A stretch of DNA of 14,450 nucleotides from an uncultured Bacteroidales bacterium (GCA_937892025.1 CALAVA010000303.1:1-14450), one strand, 5' to 3'. Positions 6,271 through 14,450 are shown, numbered from the stretch's first letter. Program-made: numbers and translations. The notes: generated by a model not told the origin, from the letters alone.

Positions 6271-7764
6271 TTATAAAATTGCTTTTATATTTTTTCGTTC
6301 TTTTATAACGATAATACTCATATAAATCAATAAAATAAATGTATTAATAATTGTTTTTGCAACAAGTTGATGTTCTCCAAAGTTTTCGAAAGGAATCAAA
6401 AAATAACTGATAGAGAACAAAATTAGGCTTAATAAAATATAAAATCCAATTTTTTGTAAATTGTAATTAATAGGATAATATTTTTGTCCTAATATATAAG
6501 AAGCAATGGTCATAGCGGTATAGGTAATCAAATGTCCCCAAGCGGCACCGATATATCCAATTTTAGGAACAAGTATAAAATTGACAATCAAAGTAATAAC
6601 TGCTCCTCCGATAGTAATATATGCTCCAATTGTGGTTTGATCTGTCAGTTTGTACCAAATAGACAAATTAAAACAAATGCCTAATAACATATAGGCTAAC
6701 AATAATATTGGCACAACTGACAAGCCTTCGTGATATTTTGCACTGACAAAATATTTGATAAAATCAATATACATCATTGTTCCTAAAAAAATGACCGTAC
6801 ATGTTATTACAAAATAAGTCATTACAACCGCATAGCCTTCTTTAGCGTCTTTTTCTTTGTATTGAGAGAAAAAGAATGGTTCAGCAGAATAACGGAAGGC
6901 TTGAATAAACAAATTCATAATAACAGCAATTTTAAAGCAAGCCGAATAGACTCCTAAATTATGTAAGGCATCTTCCATATTGTCAGCCGAAAAGGTTTTC
7001 ACCATAAATCTATCTATCACTTCATTGATAATGCCTGCCAACCCAAGAATCAATAATGGAAAAGCATATTTTAACATTCTTTTTAATAGCGGTTTGTCTA
7101 TATGCAAGCGAAATTTTCCTGAGGCAAAAAGCAACAGAATAAATTGACAGATAGAGGCTATCAAATTGGCAATAAAAATATAGCCAACACCTATATTTTG
7201 ATGATATATTGCAGAAAAGAAACTTGTACCCCAACCTTTGCTTATCATCAATGGACAAAACCAAAGGAAAAATACGTTGAAAAAGACATTAATAAAAATG
7301 TTTGTAATTTTGATTCCAGCAAAGACGAAAGGACGATTTTCTGCTCGTAATCTTGCAAACGGAATGGTGCAGATAGCATCTAAGCCAACAATGATAATAA
7401 ACCAACGGATATATTCAGGGTGTGTTGGATATTTTAAAAAATCAGCAATTTGATGATTAAACAACAAACCTAAAAGAATAAATAAAGTGGAGGTAAAAAG
7501 AATACATGTCCAAGTTGTCCTAAAGACATTGTTTTTGTCTTTTTCTGTTGTAGAAAAACGGAAAAAAGTTGTTTCCATGCCATAGGTAAGTAATACTAAT
7601 AGTAAAGCAACCCACGCGTACAAATCGCCGACAACGCCATAAGCACTTGGTTCAAGAAAAATATAGGTATGGAATGGAACTAAAAGGTAGTTTAATAATC
7701 TACCCAAAATAGTTGTCGTTCCATAAATGGCTGTTTCTCCGATAAGTTTTTTTACTTTTACCAC
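6271..7764 (-). CDS. Oligosaccharide flippase / polysaccharide biosynthesis exporter (MOP superfamily)
   Basis: This 497-residue integral membrane protein has about 12 to 14 hydrophobic helices in the Wzx/MATE-like arrangement. The N-terminus reads KLIGETAIYG at 6-15 followed by ILGRLLNYLLVPFHTYIF, a pattern characteristic of Bacteroidetes lipid-linked oligosaccharide flippases. A polysaccharide-biosynthesis C-terminal helical bundle follows a central cytoplasmic loop near YKEKDAKEG. It would flip undecaprenyl-linked glycans across the inner membrane. The start is GTG at 7764-7762: an in-frame TAA lies two codons upstream, and starting later would remove the conserved ETAIYG region. The gene is 53 bp after kdsC, with a candidate -7 element in that gap, and 1 bp before the 2-hydroxyacid dehydrogenase. 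The exact glycan (O-antigen, capsule or other) cannot be told. Confidence 0.93.
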   Translation of the reverse strand: MVKVKKLIGETAIYGTTTILGRLLNYLLVPFHTYIFLEPSAYGVVGDLYAWVALLLVLLTYGMETTFFRFSTTEKDKNNVFRTTWTCILFTSTLFILLGLLFNHQIADFLKYPTHPEYIRWFIIIVGLDAICTIPFARLRAENRPFVFAGIKITNIFINVFFNVFFLWFCPLMISKGWGTSFFSAIYHQNIGVGYIFIANLIASICQFILLLFASGKFRLHIDKPLLKRMLKYAFPLLILGLAGIINEVIDRFMVKTFSADNMEDALHNLGVYSACFKIAVIMNLFIQAFRYSAEPFFFSQYKEKDAKEGYAVVMTYFVITCTVIFLGTMMYIDFIKYFVSAKYHEGLSVVPILLLAYMLLGICFNLSIWYKLTDQTTIGAYITIGGAVITLIVNFILVPKIGYIGAAWGHLITYTAMTIASYILGQKYYPINYNLQKIGFYILLSLILFSISYFLIPFENFGEHQLVAKTIINTFILLIYMSIIVIKERKNIKAIL

Positions 7765-7790
7765 TTTTTAGATATATTTTTTCAAGTTTG

Positions 7791-7798
7791 CAAAAATA
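7791..7798 (-). promoter_or_regulatory. Candidate internal -7 promoter element before the flippase gene (TATTTTTG)
   Basis: The minus strand reads TATTTTTG here, matching TAnnTTTG, 26 bases before the GTG start of the flippase. A TTTG lies at the end of kdsC, 23 bases upstream of the octamer, slightly longer than the usual -33/-7 spacing. It may allow the flippase-dehydrogenase-membrane protein-lpxB block to be expressed separately from the rdgB-DUF2520-kdsC block. Low sequence complexity makes a chance match plausible. Confidence 0.35.
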
Positions 7799-7817
7799 GC
7801 AAAATTTAAGTATGCCC

Positions 7818-8339
7818 TTACCAAAGAAATGCTTTTTCGTCAAACCACTTATTTTGAACACGGAGGGTTTGTTCTATAATATCTCTAACACAACCTTCTC
7901 CGCCTTTGTATAATGAGATATAATCAGCGATTTCTTTAATTTCAACGACAGCATCAGCAGGACATGTTTTTAGTCCGGCCAACATCATTACTTCATAATC
8001 AGGAATATCGTCTCCCATATAGACAATTTGGTCTTTTTTCAAGTGTTTGGTTGCCATATATTCATTAAACTTCAATATTTTGTTTTCACATTGAAGAAAA
8101 ATATCCATTTTGGGGAAATTCATATATCTCTTTTGCATACTCGGTGAATAGCCTCCTGAAATGACACAAATATTAAATCCTTGTTTTAGAGCATATTGAA
8201 TAGCATATCCATCTTTGACATTTGTTGCTCGCAATTGATCTCCATCGGGCAATGTCATTACTTTTCCATCAGAAAGAACCCCATCAAAATCAAAAATAAA
8301 AGTGGTAATTGCTGATAATTTTTCCTTATAATTTTTCAT
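7818..8339 (-). CDS. kdsC: 3-deoxy-D-manno-octulosonate 8-phosphate phosphatase (KdsC-type HAD hydrolase)
   Basis: KdsC removes the phosphate from Kdo 8-phosphate to give free Kdo for the LPS inner core. This 173-residue protein is a HAD hydrolase of the small C0 (no large cap) type, the usual length for a stand-alone KdsC. Motif I is FDFDGVLSDG at 16-25 with D17 as nucleophile and D19 as acid/base, motif II is SGG at 61-63, a Lys near 85-90 serves as motif III, and motif IV is MGDDIPD at 108-114. The tail KGGEGCVRDI at 145-154 matches the GGxGxVR tail that KdsC uses to cover the neighbouring active site in the tetramer. The start overlaps the DUF2520 stop by four bases. A related sugar-phosphate phosphatase is the main alternative. 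Confidence 0.9.
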   Translation of the reverse strand: MKNYKEKLSAITTFIFDFDGVLSDGKVMTLPDGDQLRATNVKDGYAIQYALKQGFNICVISGGYSPSMQKRYMNFPKMDIFLQCENKILKFNEYMATKHLKKDQIVYMGDDIPDYEVMMLAGLKTCPADAVVEIKEIADYISLYKGGEGCVRDIIEQTLRVQNKWFDEKAFLW

Positions 8340-9118
8340 CTTATTTTTTGTTGTTCTTGAATAATTTGTGATAAAAAACGATACAAATTTCTAATGTTAT
8401 CATTATCTAACAAAGCAATGTGCTTATTGATAATATTGTAATCTTGTCTTGCTGCAGGACCTGTTTGAGCGTCTTTGGGAGACAGATATTTTATTTTTTG
8501 TGCAGTTTCATCTATTAAAGGTTTAAGTATATCAAAATCAATGTTTTCATTTTTTAGAATGTCTTCTGCCAAACCATATAGCGCATTTGTGAAATTGCAA
8601 GCAAAAACGCCTGCCAAATGCAGTTTTTCTCTTTGACTAAAATTGAGATGATAGAATGTTCCGTTTAGTTTTTTTATTAGATTTTCAAGCACACGCATTG
8701 TTTCATCATTAGAGGCTTCTATACAAAAAGGAATTTGTTCTATAGTAATTTCTTTTATTTTATTAAAAGTTTGAAAAGGATATAAAACTCCGTAATTTGG
8801 AGAAATTTTTTCCAAAATTTCTTTTGGTAAAGCCCCCGATGTGTGTACAACAAAAGCGTTTGTTTTTGGCAATTCTGCAATAAAATCTTGATAAACAGAA
8901 TCTTTTAGAGATAAGATGACTATATCTGCAGGTTCTATTTCTGCGATATTATCAACGGCTTTGGCTTGAACAAAATTTGCCAACTCTTTTGCATTGTTCA
9001 AATGAAAACTATATATTGTTTTTATATTAAAACCATTGGAAAACAAAAATTTGGACAAATGCCACGCAACATTGCCCGCTCCTATCATATTGACAGTTAA
9101 AATCTCATTTTGTGGCAT
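8336..9118 (-). CDS. Rossmann-like and DUF2520 domain-containing protein
   Basis: This 260-residue cytoplasmic protein has an N-terminal dinucleotide-binding fold with IGAGNVAWHL at 12-21, then HTSGALP at 92-98 and YPFQTF at 113-118. A C-terminal helical DUF2520 domain follows, with LHLAGVFACNFTN at 166-178 and AQTGPAARQD at 217-226. This layout matches a family often labelled F420-dependent NADP oxidoreductase-like or ketopantoate/pyrroline-5-carboxylate reductase-like. Its substrate is unknown, and the resemblance to those reductases is structural only. The start overlaps the end of rdgB by 14 bases and the stop overlaps kdsC by four, so it is tightly coupled to both. From memory, the DUF2520-kdsC pair recurs in Bacteroidetes, which hints at a role connected to envelope or housekeeping metabolism. 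Confidence 0.92.
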   Translation of the reverse strand: MPQNEILTVNMIGAGNVAWHLSKFLFSNGFNIKTIYSFHLNNAKELANFVQAKAVDNIAEIEPADIVILSLKDSVYQDFIAELPKTNAFVVHTSGALPKEILEKISPNYGVLYPFQTFNKIKEITIEQIPFCIEASNDETMRVLENLIKKLNGTFYHLNFSQREKLHLAGVFACNFTNALYGLAEDILKNENIDFDILKPLIDETAQKIKYLSPKDAQTGPAARQDYNIINKHIALLDNDNIRNLYRFLSQIIQEQQKIR

Positions 9119-9695
9119 AATTATAATTTTTTAAGAAATCTATTAATTTTCTAACTGCTTGTCCTCGATGACTAATCTTATTTTTGGTAAGAACATCCAT
9201 TTCTGCAAATGATAGATTATATCCATCGGGTAAAAAAATGGGGTCGTATCCAAAACCATCTTTCCCGTGTTTTTCTGTAAGAATTGTTCCTTTGACAATT
9301 CCTTCAAAGAAAAATTTTTCATCGTTAAGAATAAGAGCGATAACAGTTCTGAATTGTGCTTTTCTGAATGGAGTGTCGCCCATTTCTTGTAATACTTTGT
9401 TCATATTGTCTTCAAAAGAACAATGTTCTCCCGCATAACGGGCAGAATAAACACCTGGACGATTATTTAAATAAGCAATTTCCAAACCTGTATCATCTGC
9501 AAAACAATTTCTGTGATATTTTTGATAAATATATTCGGCTTTTTGGAGAGCATTGCCTTGCAAATCAGGATGAGTTTCTGGTATTTCCTCCTTACAACCA
9601 ATATCTTCTAATGACAACAGATGATATTTTTTATCCAACATTGCCAATATCTCTTCATATTTGTGTTTATTGTTACTTGCAAAAACTAAATCCAT
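9105..9695 (-). CDS. rdgB: RdgB/HAM1 family non-canonical purine NTP pyrophosphatase
   Basis: This enzyme hydrolyses dITP, ITP and XTP to monophosphates, keeping deaminated purines out of DNA and RNA. The 196 residues match the family length. Motifs are FASNNKHKYEEI at 5-16, FADDTGLEI at 65-73 with D68 equivalent to the catalytic D69 of E. coli RdgB, GVYSARYAG at 81-89, GFGYDPIF at 147-154 and SHRG at 175-178. All are intact. The ATG lies only 2 bp after the stop of the giant C25 peptidase gene, and its 3' end overlaps the DUF2520 gene by 14 bases. A housekeeping enzyme following a secreted peptidase so closely suggests readthrough or coupling rather than shared function. Confidence 0.96.
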   Translation of the reverse strand: MDLVFASNNKHKYEEILAMLDKKYHLLSLEDIGCKEEIPETHPDLQGNALQKAEYIYQKYHRNCFADDTGLEIAYLNNRPGVYSARYAGEHCSFEDNMNKVLQEMGDTPFRKAQFRTVIALILNDEKFFFEGIVKGTILTEKHGKDGFGYDPIFLPDGYNLSFAEMDVLTKNKISHRGQAVRKLIDFLKNYNYATK

Positions 9696-9697
9696 AA

Positions 9698-12600
9698 CTA
9701 TCTAATTATTATCATTTTGCCAAATTCATGTTGAAAGGCTTTCGTATTATTTGATTGACTATTGAGTTCTATATTTTGATTGTTGATTTTTGTAATTACA
9801 CGATACAAATATACGCCGTTGGCTAACAAATCGCCATTATTATCTTTTCCGTCCCATGCGTATGAAGTAATGTTTTTCCCTATTCTTAATTTTCCTAATT
9901 CACTCATATCTATTTCTTTAACAACTTTTCCACTGATAGTCATAATTTGAATTTTCATATAAGTAGGCAATTCTGAACCTGTTAATGTAAAAACAAATTG
10001 AGTATGAGAAGAAAAAGGATTTGGATAATTATAAACTTCGGTAATTGTTGATTGGTTTTTCACCTCAAAATTAACAACAAATGCGTTTTTGCCAGAAGAA
10101 TTATTGGTTTTATCTGTTGCTTCAACGCGAAGAGTATAAATACCATCTTCTTCAAATACAGCAGGATAATTGATTTGACATTTGTTTTTAGAATTGGCAG
10201 GCACAAACTGCATTATTTCTTTACCTTCTGCAAAAAAAGGTATGTTTTTATAAGTCTTGGAAAACGGTGTTTTTAAATATACTTTAAAATGTGCTGTATC
10301 TTCAATATTGTCCATAACAAGATATTGGTTTTCATCTTTGAGAATAATTTGAATATATGGTTTAGCAGAAATCAATTCACCATCAATGATATGTGTTCCA
10401 TCAAAAGTTACATCAAGCAAAGGATTTATGCTGTCTTTTGTAACATAAAATGGAATTTCATAATAGTTGTTGTAATAATATTTTTCTATTTGTTGTTTAT
10501 CGGGATTAAACTCTGTTTTCAACAAATAAAGTCCTTGATAGTTTCGGGTAGCAATAGAAATGGTATCTGTCAATAAGTTTCCTATTGTCAATGGTGAGGG
10601 TAATTTTTTGTTGATAGTATCAACAATATCGTTTTGTTGTATAATATGGTAACGAACAGACAAAGAATCCATATCTTTTTGACTGATATTTTTTGCAGAA
10701 ATAGCCAATTGAACGCTATCTCCCTGTAAAACAGTATCTTTATAGAAAAAATAATTGTCAAAACAAACAGCAATTTCAGGAATGTCTTCATACATAAGCA
10801 ATAGATGTTTTATTTGAGGAGCAGTACGATAAATGCTGTCTTTCAAAGATATTTCTAAATAAACATAAGGGAATTGCTGGGCATTGATTTGGGCATTAAG
10901 GTCAAAATAGTCCTTATTGTCTGGATAGGTTAAATTTTTGACAAGTAGAACCGATTGTCCGAATTGGTTTATTCCATAAATATTTATAGAGATATTGTCG
11001 GCAGAATCTGCAAGAAGTGCTTGCCAATGAAAAGACTGCCAACTTTTTGCAGGTCCAAAATTTGGGGTTCTTATTTTTGCATTACCAAATGGCACTTGCA
11101 TTTCATAGGCCAGATTGAGATATTGTCCATTGTTTGTTCCTACGGCTTCTCTTATATCGGCATCTCCTATATTAGCCCCTTTTCTTCCCCAGATAATATA
11201 ATCGTTAGAAGCGGTCAAATTTCTAATTTGCGAACTGCCAATACTTTCCCAAGCCTGATATTGTTCTTCTGTAAACAAATGGGCTCCGGGATTATTGACA
11301 GAATAAGCAAGCACATAATAATCCTTAGGAATATATCGCAGAAAATTTGCTGCATTTTCTCGCCCTGAAGCATTATCCATATAGAAAGAAAAACTATTTG
11401 TGGCATAGTTTTGACAAACACTTTGCTGATGTTTGCCGACACTTCCTTGAGAGGAAATGTCTTCATTGAGCCAATTTTCGCCAGTAATTGGATTAAAAAC
11501 AAGCACTTGTATATATGGCCGATTGGCCATCACGCATGCTATAGCATCTAAGATAACATTGTTCCTTTTTACATAAACTTCTGTTTCATATTTGGCTTCT
11601 TCGCTTAAAGAAGAAAAAAAACGGGTTTTGACATTAAAAGCATAATATCCTTGTGAAAAAGTTATACTTCTATTTTGTCGGTTAAGAGTAGCATTATAGT
11701 AAGTATTGTCTTCCATTTGATGAAAATGTGTTTGAGACACTCCTGTTTTGCCTGCTATATATTGGAAACTACTTTCATTCCATACAAGAGTGGCTTTGTC
11801 TTTATTGCAAACTCGCCAAAAATAAACAGTACTATCTGTTAAAACAAAAGGAACCTTCCATTCTATAATGCCATTGCTATTAGATATTTCTGCTTGTTTG
11901 TATAAGGGACTATTAAAACTATCGCAAGTGTCTATTTCAAAAAGACAAGAAAAATGCTCGTCTTTTTGAATGTTAGAAGTTGCAACAAGAGAAATTTCAT
12001 TGTTGGGAACAATAGCATATTTATATGGAAATGTGGCTAAAACATCAGAAGATGTCATTGTAAATGAAATTGTTGCACTATTATTATTTTCATTCATCTC
12101 TTCTATTTCATTTAGGGCATCCAAGGTAACTACAATACGATTTTGCCCTATGGACAAAAATTTTTCGACAGCAAATTTGAACTTTACTTCTGTAGAAAAA
12201 GATTGACAAACAATTTTTTTTATAATTTTTTCTGAAGTTTCGTTTGGAAAAAATCTTTCTGCAACGACATAGAAAGAATCAGAGGTAATCTTACCGATAT
12301 TAGTAAAATTTACTGCAACTTCAAAACTATCAATATCTGTTTGGAGTATTTCAGGGGAAGTGGCAATATTTCTATTGACAATTTCAAAATCTGGTTTAGG
12401 TATTGGAGTTAGTTTTATGCTGGGGTCTCCATGCAAAACATAATCCATTTTTTCTTTTCCGTAGGTATCTGTAATATCTTTCAATGCTCGTTGCAAACAA
12501 AAACCGATAGATTGTCCATAACTATTATCAGAAATTTCTTTATAAAAATTGTTGCAAGTATAAAACAAGAGATTTCCTACTCCTGTTCCTGCGGGAGAAA

Positions 12601-14450
12601 GATAGGCTATTGCTCCTTTGTTAGGAATATGAATAAAGGTTTCACTATAATTGTTGCTACCTTGGAAAATATTTCCTGCATAACAACCATTTCCCAACAC
12701 AACAAAGTATTTGCCTTCATTATTATAATTTTCTGGGTCATCTATACTAATATCAAAGCCGGTTCCGCCTGCATGTCCAAAAAACGTCATTATTTGGACA
12801 CCATCATTGATTAAATGTCGCAAAGAATCAGACATGTTTATCTCTATTGGGTCAGAACTTAATTTTAAAAATGTGTGGACATTGGCCCCAAAAGCAGGAG
12901 ATTCTGCAATTTTTTTATATTGTTCCAAATAAGATGTAAACATTTGTTGTTCTGCCACAGAACTTCCTCCTCCAAAATGTAAGATTCGTTTCATCCATTT
13001 TTGTGGAGTTTGTTGTGCTGTTTCATATTCCTTTATTTTATCCAAATACCATTGTATATGTTGTGCATTAGATGTGCTTAAGCGTCCTGTTGGCACACAA
13101 AGATTCTCAAGTGTATCGCCTAAACCCATTGTTATGGCAAAATCGCTGGGGATAGACCCCATTGTCGGCACTAAAGTGGCATTAAAAATGGAAACATTCT
13201 TTCTCCCTAATGATGTAGGATAAGCTCTTCCCACCAAAAATAAATGTTTGGGCAAAGAGTCAAACGTAGCATACGCATATTTTATTAGATTATGTATGGC
13301 GATAGGATTATTGCGAATGCCGTAGGAAAACATATCATATAGTTCTCCAACATCAAAAACAAAAGCATTGCATTTATTTGGAGATTGCCATTTCCGATAA
13401 TTTGCATAGTCTTGACATTGGCTGAGGAACTCGTTGTGTGTAACAATAAAAAAATCAGTATTATAAAAATCTTGCGGATTGGTGAATTTTCCCGTTTTAC
13501 TTACAGGAAAGAGCGAAGAAATGGTTTCGGTCGCAGAGGTTGAAGTCAAAAAACAAGTGATTTCATTATTATAATTTGGAACAAGTGCCTTAAGAGTATT
13601 GTCTTGTTTTATTACACTTATTCTCAAATTATTGGTCAAATCAAGCAAAAATATTTCATCTTTTGATTGTGTTCCAATAGTAGAACTTGTAAAAGCAAAT
13701 AAAGCTTTGGCTCCCAAAAGATTATTTGCAGAAAAACTATATGTTGTGGTATTTTCTAAGATAAAAGTATGTGCATATTTCAATTTTGCATACACAACAG
13801 ATTGATAAGAAGTTGAATTTCCTTGATCATTTATAGAACGAAAACTTAAAGTGGTGTTAGATGTTCCTAACAAAGAATTTGGAACTTCGGTTTTTACCCT
13901 CATATAATATTGTCCGGAACATATTGTATCTGTCAATAGGCTCCCGCCAAAATCCACTTTGAGATGATGGGGATAAATGGGTCTATTTGCTCCAGCAACA
14001 GCATATTCTATGGTTGCGGTCGGATAATTTGCATATTTGTTTGTTGTTGAAATACTTTTTGAAGAACTTCCTCCTAAACCAATTCTTGTATCCATCCAAC
14101 CTTCTGCAGTCTTATATGCACTGATACCCAAATCTTTATAATATTGACCTGTGTTATAATATCCGTAATAAAAAAGGATTCTTTCTATAAAAATATGACT
14201 ATGTGGATTATACATAGAAAAATTTGTGTCTGTTTCTATACGGAAACGCAAGCCTGCGGAATTATTCCATGTTAAAAAATAATATGCCGTATCTGTAAAA
14301 TTGCTATAATATGGATTTGTGTGTTGAGAGTTTCCACTATAGAGTCTATCATCAAACCAGCCATCATTTTTTTGAGCATAAAATTCAATATAATCTCCTG
14401 AATCCAACCGATTATCGTCTTCGCCAAAAATATAAAGAGGTATTTCTTGC
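9698..14450 (-). CDS. Giant C25 (gingipain-like) cysteine peptidase with type IX secretion C-terminal domain, PorU2-like (5' partial)
   Basis: The frame is open to the right edge, adding QEIPLYIFGEDDNR before the apparent TTG start at 14407, so the true start and any signal peptide lie outside; 1583 codons are visible. Numbering from the TTG codon: a beta-rich region lies at 1-310, and the C25 peptidase domain at about 317-650 with the catalytic pair H545 (FFGHAGG) and C575 (LGNGCYAGN). DYVLHGDPSIKL follows at 655-666, then a CARDB-like Ig domain at 671-785, a fibronectin III-like stretch near 800-885, and a region near 955-1105 that resembles ILEI-type domains. A second CARDB-like domain lies near 1210-1325, then LDVTFDG at 1331-1337. 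The C-terminal sorting-type domain at about 1456-1569 starts YNYPNPF and ends GKMIIIR. PorU of the type IX system is a C25 sortase that cleaves cargo C-terminal domains and attaches cargo to LPS; this longer form resembles proteins annotated PorU2. It should be exported to the cell surface. Whether it is a sortase or a degradative protease is not shown. Confidence 0.93.
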   Translation of the reverse strand, partial: QEIPLYIFGEDDNRLDSGDYIEFYAQKNDGWFDDRLYSGNSQHTNPYYSNFTDTAYYFLTWNNSAGLRFRIETDTNFSMYNPHSHIFIERILFYYGYYNTGQYYKDLGISAYKTAEGWMDTRIGLGGSSSKSISTTNKYANYPTATIEYAVAGANRPIYPHHLKVDFGGSLLTDTICSGQYYMRVKTEVPNSLLGTSNTTLSFRSINDQGNSTSYQSVVYAKLKYAHTFILENTTTYSFSANNLLGAKALFAFTSSTIGTQSKDEIFLLDLTNNLRISVIKQDNTLKALVPNYNNEITCFLTSTSATETISSLFPVSKTGKFTNPQDFYNTDFFIVTHNEFLSQCQDYANYRKWQSPNKCNAFVFDVGELYDMFSYGIRNNPIAIHNLIKYAYATFDSLPKHLFLVGRAYPTSLGRKNVSIFNATLVPTMGSIPSDFAITMGLGDTLENLCVPTGRLSTSNAQHIQWYLDKIKEYETAQQTPQKWMKRILHFGGGSSVAEQQMFTSYLEQYKKIAESPAFGANVHTFLKLSSDPIEINMSDSLRHLINDGVQIMTFFGHAGGTGFDISIDDPENYNNEGKYFVVLGNGCYAGNIFQGSNNYSETFIHIPNKGAIAYLSPAGTGVGNLLFYTCNNFYKEISDNSYGQSIGFCLQRALKDITDTYGKEKMDYVLHGDPSIKLTPIPKPDFEIVNRNIATSPEILQTDIDSFEVAVNFTNIGKITSDSFYVVAERFFPNETSEKIIKKIVCQSFSTEVKFKFAVEKFLSIGQNRIVVTLDALNEIEEMNENNNSATISFTMTSSDVLATFPYKYAIVPNNEISLVATSNIQKDEHFSCLFEIDTCDSFNSPLYKQAEISNSNGIIEWKVPFVLTDSTVYFWRVCNKDKATLVWNESSFQYIAGKTGVSQTHFHQMEDNTYYNATLNRQNRSITFSQGYYAFNVKTRFFSSLSEEAKYETEVYVKRNNVILDAIACVMANRPYIQVLVFNPITGENWLNEDISSQGSVGKHQQSVCQNYATNSFSFYMDNASGRENAANFLRYIPKDYYVLAYSVNNPGAHLFTEEQYQAWESIGSSQIRNLTASNDYIIWGRKGANIGDADIREAVGTNNGQYLNLAYEMQVPFGNAKIRTPNFGPAKSWQSFHWQALLADSADNISINIYGINQFGQSVLLVKNLTYPDNKDYFDLNAQINAQQFPYVYLEISLKDSIYRTAPQIKHLLLMYEDIPEIAVCFDNYFFYKDTVLQGDSVQLAISAKNISQKDMDSLSVRYHIIQQNDIVDTINKKLPSPLTIGNLLTDTISIATRNYQGLYLLKTEFNPDKQQIEKYYYNNYYEIPFYVTKDSINPLLDVTFDGTHIIDGELISAKPYIQIILKDENQYLVMDNIEDTAHFKVYLKTPFSKTYKNIPFFAEGKEIMQFVPANSKNKCQINYPAVFEEDGIYTLRVEATDKTNNSSGKNAFVVNFEVKNQSTITEVYNYPNPFSSHTQFVFTLTGSELPTYMKIQIMTISGKVVKEIDMSELGKLRIGKNITSYAWDGKDNNGDLLANGVYLYRVITKINNQNIELNSQSNNTKAFQHEFGKMIIIR

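Noticed and set aside
10588..10791. Short hydrophobic minus-strand frame inside the peptidase gene
   Set aside because: It is an out-of-frame shadow of the long coding sequence; hydrophobicity is expected from AT-rich codons in another frame.
14405..14407. TTG codon as the start of the giant peptidase
   Set aside because: The reading frame stays open for 14 more codons to the window edge, and those residues (IPLYIFGEDDNR) read smoothly into the following GDYIEFYA, so the gene continues beyond 14450.
1..14450. CRISPR arrays, tRNA or rRNA genes, insertion sequences, phage genes
   Set aside because: No regularly spaced repeats, no tRNA-like cloverleaf noticed, no transposase or integrase motifs, and the window is almost entirely filled by recognised coding genes.
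9698..14450. Frameshift or internal duplication in the giant peptidase gene
   Set aside because: The frame is uninterrupted and the domains follow in a coherent order; the two CARDB-like segments are too diverged by eye to be a recent duplication.

Overview
The window looks like a piece of a low-GC, anaerobic Bacteroidetes chromosome, probably Bacteroidales. Four things suggest this: a gingipain-type (C25) peptidase with a type IX secretion C-terminal domain; protein family variants typical of the phylum (short stand-alone KdsC, 317-residue 2-hydroxyacid dehydrogenase, DUF2520 protein); start codons preceded by A-rich stretches instead of Shine-Dalgarno sequences; and gene-upstream octamers fitting the Bacteroidetes -7 promoter element TAnnTTTG. 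A two-iron superoxide reductase (desulfoferrodoxin) points to an anaerobic life. No species can be named from this sequence alone.

Every convincing gene lies on the minus strand, so transcription runs from the right edge to the left. In that order: (1) a very large secreted C25 cysteine peptidase resembling PorU2, 5'-truncated by the right edge; (2) rdgB, a DUF2520 Rossmann protein and kdsC, joined by a 2-bp gap, a 14-bp overlap and a 4-bp overlap; (3) an oligosaccharide flippase with a GTG start, a 2-hydroxyacid dehydrogenase, an unassigned polytopic membrane protein with polymerase-like features, and lpxB, packed with gaps of 1 to 2 bp or a 4-bp overlap; (4) a 105-bp intergenic region with a candidate promoter; (5) dfx, pdxJ, an SDR oxidoreductase and comF, again closely packed; (6) an 81-bp gap with another candidate promoter and the first eight codons of a gene that runs off the left edge.

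The central block is mainly a cell-envelope cassette. KdsC makes free Kdo, LpxB makes the lipid A disaccharide, the flippase should move lipid-linked glycans across the inner membrane, and the membrane protein may polymerise or modify such glycans. A C25 peptidase of the type IX system upstream fits this theme, because in characterised Bacteroidetes the type IX sortase attaches cargo to LPS; the link here is inference. The dfx group looks like a separate transcription unit combining superoxide detoxification, pyridoxal phosphate synthesis, a redox enzyme and a ComF-type phosphoribosyltransferase.

I found no tRNA, rRNA, CRISPR array, insertion sequence or phage gene, and no gene-free stretch over 105 bp. 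The window is mostly ordinary chromosomal content. The least understood pieces are the 445-residue membrane protein, the DUF2520 protein and the giant peptidase. I see no convincing evidence for a wholly new system.
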